A stretch of 64,000 nucleotides of DNA. Origin: Leucobacter aridicollis. Lineage in GTDB: Bacteria > Actinomycetota > Actinomycetes > Actinomycetales > Microbacteriaceae. Within the stretch, counting starts at the first letter, position 1, and each line of letters opens with the position of its first letter. The stretch spans positions 1,550,001 to 1,614,000 of the forward strand of contig NZ_JACCBD010000001.1 in the NCBI RefSeq assembly GCF_013409595.1, in the 5' to 3' direction. The notes below the pieces were generated by a model. That model worked only from the letters and a program-made list of their open reading frames with translations, had not been told where the DNA came from and ran no database searches. Shown in pieces: positions 42,330-51,100 of the stretch. The position numbers and the translations under genes are program-made.

Positions 42330-44632
42330 ATGACACGCCAGCTCAGCCAGTAGCGCCGGTTGACCCGGCCGCGCACGCCCCAACTGACTCCGCGCTCGCG
42401 CACTTCGAGTCGCGCCTTGAGTACCCGCTCGACCCGTTCCAGCGCAACGCCTGCGAGCGGCTCGAGGCCGGGCGCAGCGTGCTCGTGGCGGCCCCGACCG
42501 GCTCGGGCAAGACCACCGTCGCCGAGTTCGCCGTCTACCTCGCCCGGCGCGAACGCGACGCCAAGATCTTCTACACGGCGCCGATCAAGGCGCTGTCGAA
42601 CCAGAAGTTCCACGAGCTGTGCGAGGAGTACGGCGAGGACGAGGTCGGGCTCCTCACCGGCGACGTGAACATCCGCGGCGATGCGCCGATCGTGGTGATG
42701 ACGACCGAGGTGCTCCGCAACATGATCTACGCGGACTCAGACACGCTCGCCGACCTCGCCTTCGTCGTGCTCGACGAGGTGCACTACCTCGGCGACCGCT
42801 TCCGCGGGGCGGTGTGGGAGGAGATCATCCTGCACCTGCCCAAGCGCGTTCGGCTCGTGTCGCTGTCGGCGACGGTCTCGAACGCCGAGGAATTCGGTGA
42901 CTGGATGCACGCGGTGCGCGGCGAGACCGACGTGGTGCTCTCCGAGGTGCGCCCGGTGCCGCTCTATCAGCACGTGCTCACGAGCAAGGAGCTCCTGCCG
43001 CTGTTTGTCGACAAGCAGGGCGAGCTCGCGCGTGGTGGGAAAGTCAACCCCGAACTGCGGATGCTCGGCAATCGCGGCCGGGGTGGCCGCGGCGGCGACA
43101 GGCGCCGGTCGCGGGGCGGCCCGCCGCAGCGCCGAACCCGTCGCATCTCGCGCGCCGACATCGCCCGCGCGCTGGACGAGACGAAGCTCCTTCCTGCGAT
43201 CGTCTTCATCTTCAGCCGCAACGGTTGCGACCAGGCCGTGCGGCAGTGCCTGTACGACGGCATCGCCCTCACGAACCGCGAGGAGCGCGCCGAGATTCGG
43301 CGGGTCGCCCAGCAGCTCATCGACACGCTCAGCGATGAGGATCGCCGCGTGCTGGAGACGCGCGAGTGGCTTGCCGGGCTCGAACGTGGCGTCGCCGCGC
43401 ACCACGCCGGGCTGCTGCCAGCCTTCAAGGCCGTCGTCGAGCAGCTCTTTCAGCGTCGCCTCGTGAAGCTGGTGTTCGCGACCGAGACGCTCGCGCTCGG
43501 CATCAACATGCCGGCCCGGGCCGTCGTGATCGAGCGGCTCGACAAGTTCAACGGTGAGCAGCGCGTGCCGCTCACCTCGGGGGAGTTCACGCAGCTGACC
43601 GGACGCGCCGGCAGGCGCGGCATCGACGTCGAGGGGCACTCGGTGGTCGTCTGGAGCGACGCGGTCGACGTCGAGGAGCTGAGCCAGCTCGCGGGAACGC
43701 GCTCGTTCCCCGTGAAGTCGACGTTCCGCCCGACCGCCAACATGGCCGTGAATCTGCTGCAGCGCCTGAGCTACGTTCAGGCCCGAGACACGCTCGAACT
43801 GTCGTTTGCGCAGTTCCAGGCAGACCGAGCGGTCGTCGACCAGGCGCGGGAGCTCCAGGCCGCCCAGTCCTCGCTCAAGGGCTATGAGGCGGCCGCAGCG
43901 CGCGCCCACGGGTCCGACAAGAAGCGCTGGGAGGATCGCGCCCGCAAGCTCCGCAGGCAGCTCGAGCGCGGCAGGCGCCAGGTCGCGAACCGCACTGGCA
44001 CGATTGCCCGAACATTTGAGCGCGTCGTCGAGGAGCTGCTCGAACTCGGCTATCTCGATGGCGAGACGCGGACGGGTGAGCTCACCGTCGCCCCGTACGG
44101 CGAACTGCTTCGGCGGATCTACGGCGACCGCGACCTGCTCGTCGCCGAGTGCATCCGCGACGATCTCTGGCGTGGGCTCGACGCGAGCGGACTCGCCGCG
44201 ATGTGCTGTGCGCTGAGTTACGAGCCGCGACGCGACGACGAGGGCGGCGAACGCGGCCCCGGCGGCAAGTTCGCGCAGGCGTTCGACAGGGTGATCAACC
44301 GCTGGGTCGAGCTCGACGACCTCGCCGACCGCTACCGGTTGCCGCGGGCGGACATGCCCCATGCAGGTCTCGCCGCCGCCATGTACGACTGGTCGAAGGG
44401 CGCGACGCTCGAGCGGGTGCTTGAGTCCAGTGGCGTGGGGGCTGGCGACTTCGTGCGCTGGACCAAGCAGACCATCGACATGCTCGATCAGGTCGCCCAG
44501 GCGTGCGAGGTCGCGTTGTCGCTCGATGCGCTCGAGCACGAGTCGACCCGGTTTGGGCTGCTCGCGGCGCTCGCCCGCGACGCCAAGCGTTCGATCCGGC
44601 GCGGGATCGTGGAGACCTCGAGCTCGTCATGA
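42326..44632 (+). CDS. helY: HelY/Mtr4-like DEAD-box RNA/DNA helicase
   Basis: The product is 768 residues. SF2 Ski2-like helicase: Walker A APTGSGKTTVAEFA, PIKALSNQKF, TGDVNIRGDAP, VLDEVHYLGD, SLSATVSN, then FATETLALGINMPARAV and QLTGRAGRRGIDVEG. A Gly/Arg-rich insert (GNRGRGGRGGDRRRSRGG) lies near residue 250 and a C-terminal DSHCT domain follows. It is likely involved in RNA processing. It begins at GTG in the overlap with tatC and ends by ATGA overlap with lnt. Confidence 0.92.
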   Translation: MNDTPAQPVAPVDPAAHAPTDSALAHFESRLEYPLDPFQRNACERLEAGRSVLVAAPTGSGKTTVAEFAVYLARRERDAKIFYTAPIKALSNQKFHELCEEYGEDEVGLLTGDVNIRGDAPIVVMTTEVLRNMIYADSDTLADLAFVVLDEVHYLGDRFRGAVWEEIILHLPKRVRLVSLSATVSNAEEFGDWMHAVRGETDVVLSEVRPVPLYQHVLTSKELLPLFVDKQGELARGGKVNPELRMLGNRGRGGRGGDRRRSRGGPPQRRTRRISRADIARALDETKLLPAIVFIFSRNGCDQAVRQCLYDGIALTNREERAEIRRVAQQLIDTLSDEDRRVLETREWLAGLERGVAAHHAGLLPAFKAVVEQLFQRRLVKLVFATETLALGINMPARAVVIERLDKFNGEQRVPLTSGEFTQLTGRAGRRGIDVEGHSVVVWSDAVDVEELSQLAGTRSFPVKSTFRPTANMAVNLLQRLSYVQARDTLELSFAQFQADRAVVDQARELQAAQSSLKGYEAAAARAHGSDKKRWEDRARKLRRQLERGRRQVANRTGTIARTFERVVEELLELGYLDGETRTGELTVAPYGELLRRIYGDRDLLVAECIRDDLWRGLDASGLAAMCCALSYEPRRDDEGGERGPGGKFAQAFDRVINRWVELDDLADRYRLPRADMPHAGLAAAMYDWSKGATLERVLESSGVGAGDFVRWTKQTIDMLDQVAQACEVALSLDALEHESTRFGLLAALARDAKRSIRRGIVETSSSS

Positions 44633-46233
44633 TCGATGGCTCCACGCGTCCGCAGCCCGCCCGGTTGCCCTGGTGGCTTGCGCTGCCAGCGTCCGCAGCG
44701 GGCGGCCTGCTGTTCGACCTCGCGAACCCGGGCGCCGCGCTCTGGCCGCTCGTCTTTCCTGCCGTCGCGCTGATCCTCGCATCCTGGTGGCAACAACGAG
44801 CGGGCGTCGCCGCGCTCGCCGGGCTCGTCGCCGGTGCGACCTTTTGGCTCACCCACCTGCAGTGGTTGACGCTGTACCTCGGGCCCGTGCCGTGGCTCGG
44901 GCTCGGAGTCGTGATGACCGCCTGGTTCGTGCTCCAGGGGTTAGCGACGGGCGCCGCGACGCGGGCGATATCGAGGCTCTGGCTGCGGCGACGCACGGCA
45001 TCGGGAGCGCAGCGCACCGTGCGGCTCGGCCTGGTCGTCGTGCAGGCGGTCGCTGCGGCGGGCATCTGGGTGCTCCGGGAGGGTATCCAGGGGAGCTGGC
45101 CCTACGGCGGGTTCCCGTGGGGGCGCGTCGCACACGTCTTCGCCGACAGTCCGTTCGGGGCGCTCGTGTCGTGGGTGGGGTTCGCCGGACTCAGCGGCGT
45201 GATGGCGTTCGCCGTCGCGCTCTGTGTTGGCGCGTGTTTCGGGGCCCGTCGCGGCGCGCTGCTCGTCGGCGGTGTCGTCGTCGCGCTCGGGGTGCTCGCG
45301 CTCGTGCCGCCCGCTGCGCTCGAGCAGACAGGCAGCCTCCGCGTCGCTGCCGTGCAGGGCAACTCGAAGTCGGGCATCTTCGACGACCGAGAATCCGGGG
45401 ACGTGTACGCCGATCACGTGCGCGGCACCGAGGAGTTGCTCGATGAGCTCGAGGCAACCGGCGACCGCGTCGACGTGATTCTGTGGCCGGAGAACTCCGC
45501 CGAGTTCGGCCTCACCGACAACCCGCTCCGGGGGAGAGAGGTCGCGCTGCTCTCGAGGCGGGCCGACGCGCCGATCATCGTCGGCTCCGTGCTCGCGAAC
45601 GAGGACGGCACCTACACGAACAGTTCGGTCGTGTGGGGGCCGGAGGGCCAGGCCGAGTCTGACGCGGGGACCCGCTATGACAAGCGATTCCCCGTGCCAT
45701 TCGCCGAGTACATGCCGAACCGGAGCTTCTTCCGCGCGCTCGCGCCGGACCTCGTTGACCTCGTGCAGCTCGAGTACGAGGCCGGGGAGTTCGCGCCGGT
45801 GCACGGGTTCGACGCCCTGGGCCGGGAGGTCGTCGCTGGCGTGGCGATCTGCTTCGACATCATCTTTGACGATCAGGCGGAGCAGATGGTCGGCAACGGC
45901 GCAGAGGTGATCTTCGCGCCGACAAACAACGCCGACTTCGGGCGCACTGACGAGAGCGTCCAGCAGCTGCAGATTGCGCGCTTGCGCGCGATCGAGACCG
46001 GCAGAGCGCTGGTGAACATCTCGACGGTCGGAACGAGTCGCATCATCGGCCCCGACGGTCAGGACATCGACGGGCTTGAGCCGTTCACCCGGGGCGCGAT
46101 GACCGCGACCGTGCCGCTCGTGGCGGGGGAGACCCCCGCGCTCGCATACGGGGCGCTCGTCTCGGCGATGTGGATGGCCGCGGGCCTCGCAGGGATCGGG
46201 ATCGCGGTGTACGTGCGGGTCCGCCGCATGTAG
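44629..46233 (+). CDS. lnt: Apolipoprotein N-acyltransferase
   Basis: The product is 534 residues. Lnt adds the third acyl chain to lipoproteins at the membrane. About eight N-terminal helices (residues 15-225) are followed by a nitrilase-fold domain with the catalytic triad: Glu in LWPENSAEFG, Lys in YDKRFPVPFAEYMP, Cys in VAICFDIIFDD. One more C-terminal helix follows. It is ATGA-coupled to helY. The mature lipoproteins of this window (FKBP-like, CtaC) would be substrates. Confidence 0.93.
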   Translation: MIDGSTRPQPARLPWWLALPASAAGGLLFDLANPGAALWPLVFPAVALILASWWQQRAGVAALAGLVAGATFWLTHLQWLTLYLGPVPWLGLGVVMTAWFVLQGLATGAATRAISRLWLRRRTASGAQRTVRLGLVVVQAVAAAGIWVLREGIQGSWPYGGFPWGRVAHVFADSPFGALVSWVGFAGLSGVMAFAVALCVGACFGARRGALLVGGVVVALGVLALVPPAALEQTGSLRVAAVQGNSKSGIFDDRESGDVYADHVRGTEELLDELEATGDRVDVILWPENSAEFGLTDNPLRGREVALLSRRADAPIIVGSVLANEDGTYTNSSVVWGPEGQAESDAGTRYDKRFPVPFAEYMPNRSFFRALAPDLVDLVQLEYEAGEFAPVHGFDALGREVVAGVAICFDIIFDDQAEQMVGNGAEVIFAPTNNADFGRTDESVQQLQIARLRAIETGRALVNISTVGTSRIIGPDGQDIDGLEPFTRGAMTATVPLVAGETPALAYGALVSAMWMAAGLAGIGIAVYVRVRRM

Positions 46234-46245
46234 CCTCGGCCGGGC

Positions 46246-46272
46246 GCCGCTCGCACGCTTCGCGCACGGGCG
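46246..46272. terminator. Hairpin between convergent lnt and rbpA
   Basis: GCCGCTCG (46246-46253) pairs with CGGGCGGC (46265-46272), one T-G pair, 11-base loop, lying 12 bases after lnt and 16 before the end of rbpA. It lacks a T-run. A shared terminator is plausible. Confidence 0.4.
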
Positions 46273-46288
46273 GCTCCGGTTCGGGGCG

Positions 46289-46651
46289 CTACTGCTCGGT
46301 CGTGCCGCGGCGCGCTCGGAGGAGTTTCAGCCGCTCGGCGAGCAGCTCCTCGAGCTCCTCACGAGTGCGCCGTTCGATGAGCATGTCCCATGGCGTGCGC
46401 TGCGAGTTCTCCTTGGCCTCGAGTTCGGCGCGGGCGGTGCGCCCGGCTTCGTCGTCGAGAAAGCCGATCTCGCCGCTGCGCTGGTCGATCCATTCCGGCG
46501 GCGGCTCGGCGTCTGCATCAAACACAACGGAGAACACCACGCCCTTGTCGGTGACGTACTCGACCTTGCGGCGCGGCGAGAGTTCAACTCCAGTCTCGCC
46601 CTGCAAGCTGGTCGAACCGATTCGTGAGCCTTTGAGTGTTCGATCGGCCAT
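46289..46651 (-). CDS. rbpA: RNA polymerase-binding protein RbpA
   Basis: The product is 120 residues. RbpA is an essential actinobacterial factor that binds RNA polymerase and the group I sigma factor and stabilises open promoter complexes. The N-terminal MADRTLKGSRIGSTSLQ and SPRRKVEYVTDKG core (RbpA core domain) are typical, as is the C-terminal sigma-interaction helix (TPWDMLIERRTREELEELL). ATG 46651 is chosen by family length; the frame continues open upstream. Confidence 0.95.
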   Translation of the reverse strand: MADRTLKGSRIGSTSLQGETGVELSPRRKVEYVTDKGVVFSVVFDADAEPPPEWIDQRSGEIGFLDDEAGRTARAELEAKENSQRTPWDMLIERRTREELEELLAERLKLLRARRGTTEQ

Positions 46652-46897
46652 GAAGCCTCCCTCGCCATCGGCGGCGATGGGGTGAGCCGCGGGGGTAGGG
46701 CTCTGCCGCCGAGTTCTTGGCAGCGTATCGCGATTTGAGCGCCGAGTACACCCCCTTTTCGCCGCCAGCGTCATCCGGATCGGGCCGCGGCGGGCCTGGC
46801 CCGGTCGCGCGCGGGGCATACTCGCCGGGGCAGGGTTGTGGACTACGCTTGGACACGATCAATCGTCAACCTATTTGCACGCTGAGGAATTCATACT
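46652..46897. promoter_or_regulatory. Divergent gap between rbpA and an SDR gene
   Basis: This 246-base region serves two divergent genes. It has a GC-rich part near rbpA and an AT-richer end with ACGAT-CA-ATCGT (46855-46866), a 5-base inverted repeat 32 bases before the SDR start, and TGAGGA as its ribosome binding site. No certain -10/-35 is assigned. Confidence 0.35.
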
Positions 46898-47674
46898 GTG
46901 ACTGAGACCGTAGCCACCCCGCCGCTTGAAGCCAAGAGCCTGGAAGGCCGCCGGGCTCTCGTCACCGGGTCCTCGCGTGGCGTGGGTGCAGACACCGTTC
47001 GCTACTTCGCTGAGGCCGGGGCCGACGTCGTCGTGAACTTCCGGAACAAGGCGCCGCGCGCGGAGAAGCTCGGCACGCAGCTTCGCGAACTCGGTGTGCG
47101 TGCGCTGGTGCAGGGCGCGGACCTCACCGATGAGCAGTCGGTCGCCGACATGATGGAGGCGATCCGGAGCGAGTTCGGTGGGCTCGACATCCTCGTGCTG
47201 AACGCCTCGGGCGGAATGGAAGGCGGCATGGCTGAGGACTACGCCCTGCAGCTCAACCGCGACGCGCAGCTGCGCGTGCTCGATGCGGCGCTGCCGCTCA
47301 TGGGTGAGGGATCGCGCGTTGTCTTTGTGACGAGCCACCAGGCGCACTTCATCCGCACGACCCCGACGATGCCCGAGTACGAGGCTGTCGCGCTGTCGAA
47401 GCGTGCCGGCGAGGACGCGCTCCGCGAGCGGATCCCGGAGCTCGCCGAGCGCGGTATCGGCTTTGTCGTCGTGTCAGGCGACATGATCGAGGGCACCGTG
47501 ACCGCGACACTGCTCAACCGCATGAACCCGGGAGCCATCGAGGAGCGCCGCGAGCAGGCAGGCAAGCTCTACAACGTTGCCGAGTTCGCTGCGGAGGTCG
47601 CGCGCGCGGCAGTCGACGAGGTTCCCGAGGACAACACTCGCCTGGTTGGTGACGTGTCGAGCTTCGGCGGCTAG
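46898..47674 (+). CDS. SDR-family protein with a non-canonical active site
   Basis: The product is 258 residues. The NAD(P) motif is canonical (ALVTGSSRGVGADTVRYFAEAG) and NASGGMEGG replaces NNAG. The region that normally reads YxxSK reads VALSK; the nearest Tyr is three residues earlier (PEYEAVALSKRAGEDAL). The usual catalytic Ser position lies in VTSHQAHF. So the classical Ser-Tyr-Lys triad is altered and the function is uncertain. It starts at GTG 46898. Confidence 0.85.
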   Translation: MTETVATPPLEAKSLEGRRALVTGSSRGVGADTVRYFAEAGADVVVNFRNKAPRAEKLGTQLRELGVRALVQGADLTDEQSVADMMEAIRSEFGGLDILVLNASGGMEGGMAEDYALQLNRDAQLRVLDAALPLMGEGSRVVFVTSHQAHFIRTTPTMPEYEAVALSKRAGEDALRERIPELAERGIGFVVVSGDMIEGTVTATLLNRMNPGAIEERREQAGKLYNVAEFAAEVARAAVDEVPEDNTRLVGDVSSFGG

Positions 47675-47716
47675 TTCTGCCGGCGGCCGCGGGTCCAGGC
47701 CCGACAGGCCGCAACG

Positions 47717-47790
47717 CTGCGGGCTGCGACAGTCAGGCTGTGAGCCCGAATCTCTGCGGGCTGTGCCAGCCGGGCTGTGAGCCCGAATCC
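47717..47790. repeat. 37-bp tandem repeat (two copies)
   Basis: Two 37-base units (47717-47753 and 47754-47790) share CTGCGGGCTG and GGCTGTGAGCCCGAATC with a few differences in between. The start of a third unit (CTGCG) leads into the palindrome. Confidence 0.7.
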
Positions 47791-47791
47791 C

Positions 47792-47851
47792 TGCGATCTG
47801 CCGTAGGTATCCCCAAAACTTGAGTCTGGGGCATATCTGCGGCAGATCGCA
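47792..47851. repeat. Long imperfect palindrome upstream of gltB
   Basis: GCGATCTGCCG (47793-47803) and CGGCAGATCGC (47840-47850) are perfect complements. The arms continue imperfectly inward through GTAT/ATAT to CCCC and GGGG, leaving a loop of about 13 bases. The total is about 60 bases. It could be a bidirectional terminator of the SDR gene, a regulatory hairpin, or a palindromic repeat element. Confidence 0.65.
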
Positions 47852-48156
47852 TTGCTATTGGTGGTGCCCTGGGGAGGCCGGGCCGCAGGGAGGCCGGGCT
47901 GCGGGGCAGGCGGGGTGGCCAGCTCCACGGCGTGATGTGCGGCAATGAGCCCCAACAGGCGCAGAATCTGCGGGAAATGCGTGCTCGAATCTGTGATGTC
48001 TGTAGAAAGCGCATCGTTCGATTCGTTTCGCCGAATAAACGAGTGCTAGATTCGTACCCCCGCAGTTCCTGAGACGCGGGCTCGCAGCGTCGGGCCGGCA
48101 GACCGGCGAACTGCTCCGACCGGGTCGCCGACGTCCCGCCGAGAGAGAGGACGTCG

Positions 48157-51100
48157 ATGCGCACATCGATGGACCCCGCACGCATCACTAGCCATCAGCT
48201 TCCGCCCGCGATCGGACTCTACGATCCGGCGGAAGAGCATGACGCCTGCGGCCTCGCATCGGTTATCTCGCTGACGGGCGGCCCGTCCCACGAGATCGTC
48301 ACGCTGGCGCTCTCGGCGCTCGAGAATCTCGAGCACCGTGGCGCGGTCGGCTCTGATGCTGGTACCGGTGACGGCGCCGGCATCCTCAGCGAGCTCCCGC
48401 ACCGGCTCATCCGCGAGCGTTGCGTCGCCGCCGGCGTGCCCGAACCCGAACCGGGGGCCTACGCGGCGGGGCTCGTGTTCCTGCCACAGTCCTCGACCGA
48501 ACCCCGCGCCGCGAAGTACCGGATCGCGAGCATCGCCGCTGACGAGGGGCTCGGCGTCGTCGCCTGGCTCCCCGTTCCGGTCACCGCGGACGTGCTCGGC
48601 CAGAGCGCGCTCGACGCGGCGCCCGAGATCGAGCAGCTCGTGCTCGAATCGGCCGCAGGCCCGATGGACACGCAGCTGCTCGAGCGGCGAGCATTCAGGG
48701 CCAGGAAGCGCATCCAGCACGAGACAGGCTGCTACCTGCCGTCGCTGTCGGCGCGCACCATCGTCTACAAGGGCATGGTGACGACGCTCCAGCTGCCCGG
48801 GTTCTACGACGATCTCAGTGACCCGCGCTTCGAGACCCGGTACGCGATCGTGCACTCGCGCTACTCGACGAACACGTTCCCGTCCTGGCATCTTGCGCAG
48901 CCGCTGCGGCTCGTGGCGCACAACGGCGAGATCAACACGGTGCGTGGAAACCGGAACTGGATGCGCGCACGCGAGGCCCAGCTCGAAGCCGACGTGCTCG
49001 GCGACGTCGAACCCCTGCTGCCGATCTGCTCGCCTGGCGGAAGCGACTCGGCAAGCTTCGACGAGGTCCTCGAACTGCTCGTGATGGGCGGACGATCATT
49101 GCCGCACGCCCTCGCGATGATGGTGCCGGAGGCCTGGGAATCGAACACCGCGCTCGACCCGCAGCTCGAGAATTTCCTCGAGTATCACTCGCTCGTCATG
49201 GAGCCGTGGGACGGGCCCGCCGCGATGATCGCCACCGACGGCACCGAGATCGTCGCGCTGCTCGACCGGAACGGGCTCCGCCCGGGCAGGTACCTCGTCA
49301 CGACCGACGGCCTGCTCGTCATCGCCAGCGAGGCGGGCGTGCTCGACTTCGATCCCGAGCGCGTCGCCAGGCGGGGCAGGCTTCGGCCGGGCCGGATGCT
49401 TGCCGTGAACGTGGAGACCGGCGACGTGCGCGGCGACGCCGAGGTGAAGCGCGAGCTCGCCGAACTGGCACCCTGGGGCGAGTGGCTCGACGCCGGCCGC
49501 ATCCGGCTCGCGGACGAGCCCGAGCGCGAGCCGCTCGTGCACCCGCCAGCCTCGGTTGCGAGGCGCCAGCGCACGTTCGGCTACACCGAGGAGGAGCTGC
49601 GGCTGATCCTCACCCCGATGGCGCTCACCGGCGGCGAGCCGCTCTCCGCGATGGGCTCGGACACGCCGATCGCCGTGCTCGCGGAGCGCCCGCGCCACGT
49701 ACACGACTACTTTGTGCAGCAATTCGCGCAGGTGACGAACCCGCCGCTCGATGCGCTTCGCGAGGAGCTCGTCACGAGCCTGCGCACCGGTATCGGCCCG
49801 CAGCAGAACCTGCTCGCGGAGTCCGCGGAGCACGCGCGCCAGGTGATCCTCGACTTCCCGGTCATCAACAACGACGCGCTCGCGCGGATCCAGCACTTCG
49901 GCACGGACCCCGAGCGTGAGCGGTCCGTCACGATCCGCGGGCTGTATCCCGTCGACTACGGGGCGCGCGGGCTCGCGGACAGGCTCGACGCGATGTGCCG
50001 CGAGGCGAGCGCCGCGATCGCCGCGGGCGCCGAGTTCCTCATCCTCTCGGACCGCGACTCGAACAAGGATCTCGCCCCGGTTCCCACACTGCTCGCAGTG
50101 TCTGCCGTGCACCACCACCTCATCCGCGAGGGGGAGCGCATGCGGGTCGCCCTCATCGCTGAGGCTGGCGACGTCCGCGAGGTGCACCACGTCGCGACAC
50201 TCGTCGGCTACGGAGCGGCCGCGGTGAACCCCTACCTCGCGATGGAGAGCGTGAGCCTGCTCGTTCGCGACGGGACGATCTCGGGTGTGACCGAGGAAGA
50301 AGCCACCTCGAAGCTCATCCTCGCGCTCGGCAAGGGGCTCCTGAAAGTCATGAGCAAGATGGGCATCTCGACGGTGTCGTCGTACTGCGGCGCGCAGACG
50401 TTCGAGGCGATTGGGCTCGCTCCCGACGTTGTCGAGCGCTACTTCACCGGGACGACGTCGAAGCTCGGCGGGGTCGGGCTCGACGTGCTGGCCGCGGAGG
50501 TCGCCGCACGCCATCGCGCGGCGTACCCCGACGACGCCGCCCCGCTCGCGCACGAACGCCTCAACACGGGCGGCGAGTACCGGTGGCGCCGCGGCGAGGA
50601 GCCCCACCTCTTCGACCCGGAGACGATCTTCAAGCTGCAGCACGCGACGCGCACCGGCAAGCGCGAGATCTTCGCGGAGTACACGTCGCGCGTGAACGAA
50701 CAGCAGGAACGGCTGATGACGCTCCGCGGGCTCTTCACGTTCTCGCCGCAGCGTGCGGCGGTTCCCCTCGAGAGCGTTGAGCCAGTGTCCGAGATCGTGA
50801 AGCGGTTTGCGACGGGCGCGATGAGCTACGGCTCGATCTCGCCCGAGGCGCACGAGACCCTCGCGATCGCGATGAACCGGCTCGGCGGCCGCTCGAACAC
50901 GGGCGAGGGCGGCGAGGCTGAGGAGCGGCTGCTCGACCCCGAGCGGCGCTCGGCGATCAAACAGGTCGCCTCTGGGCGGTTCGGCGTGACGAGCATGTAC
51001 CTGACGCACGCGGACGAGATCCAGATCAAGCTCGCGCAGGGCGCGAAGCCGGGCGAGGGCGGGCAGCTCCCGCCCGGGAAAATGTACCCGTGGATCGCGC

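Larger units (their letters stand above)
47675..48156. other. Repeat-rich gap before gltBD
   Basis: These 482 bases are non-coding. They hold a 37-base tandem repeat (47717-47790), a long palindrome (47792-47851), a GC-rich stretch with GGGAGGCCGGGC repeated near 47874-47902, and an AT-richer 150 bases before gltB, where TGCTAGATT near 48044 could be an extended -10 element. GAGAGG precedes the gltB ATG. Confidence 0.6.
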
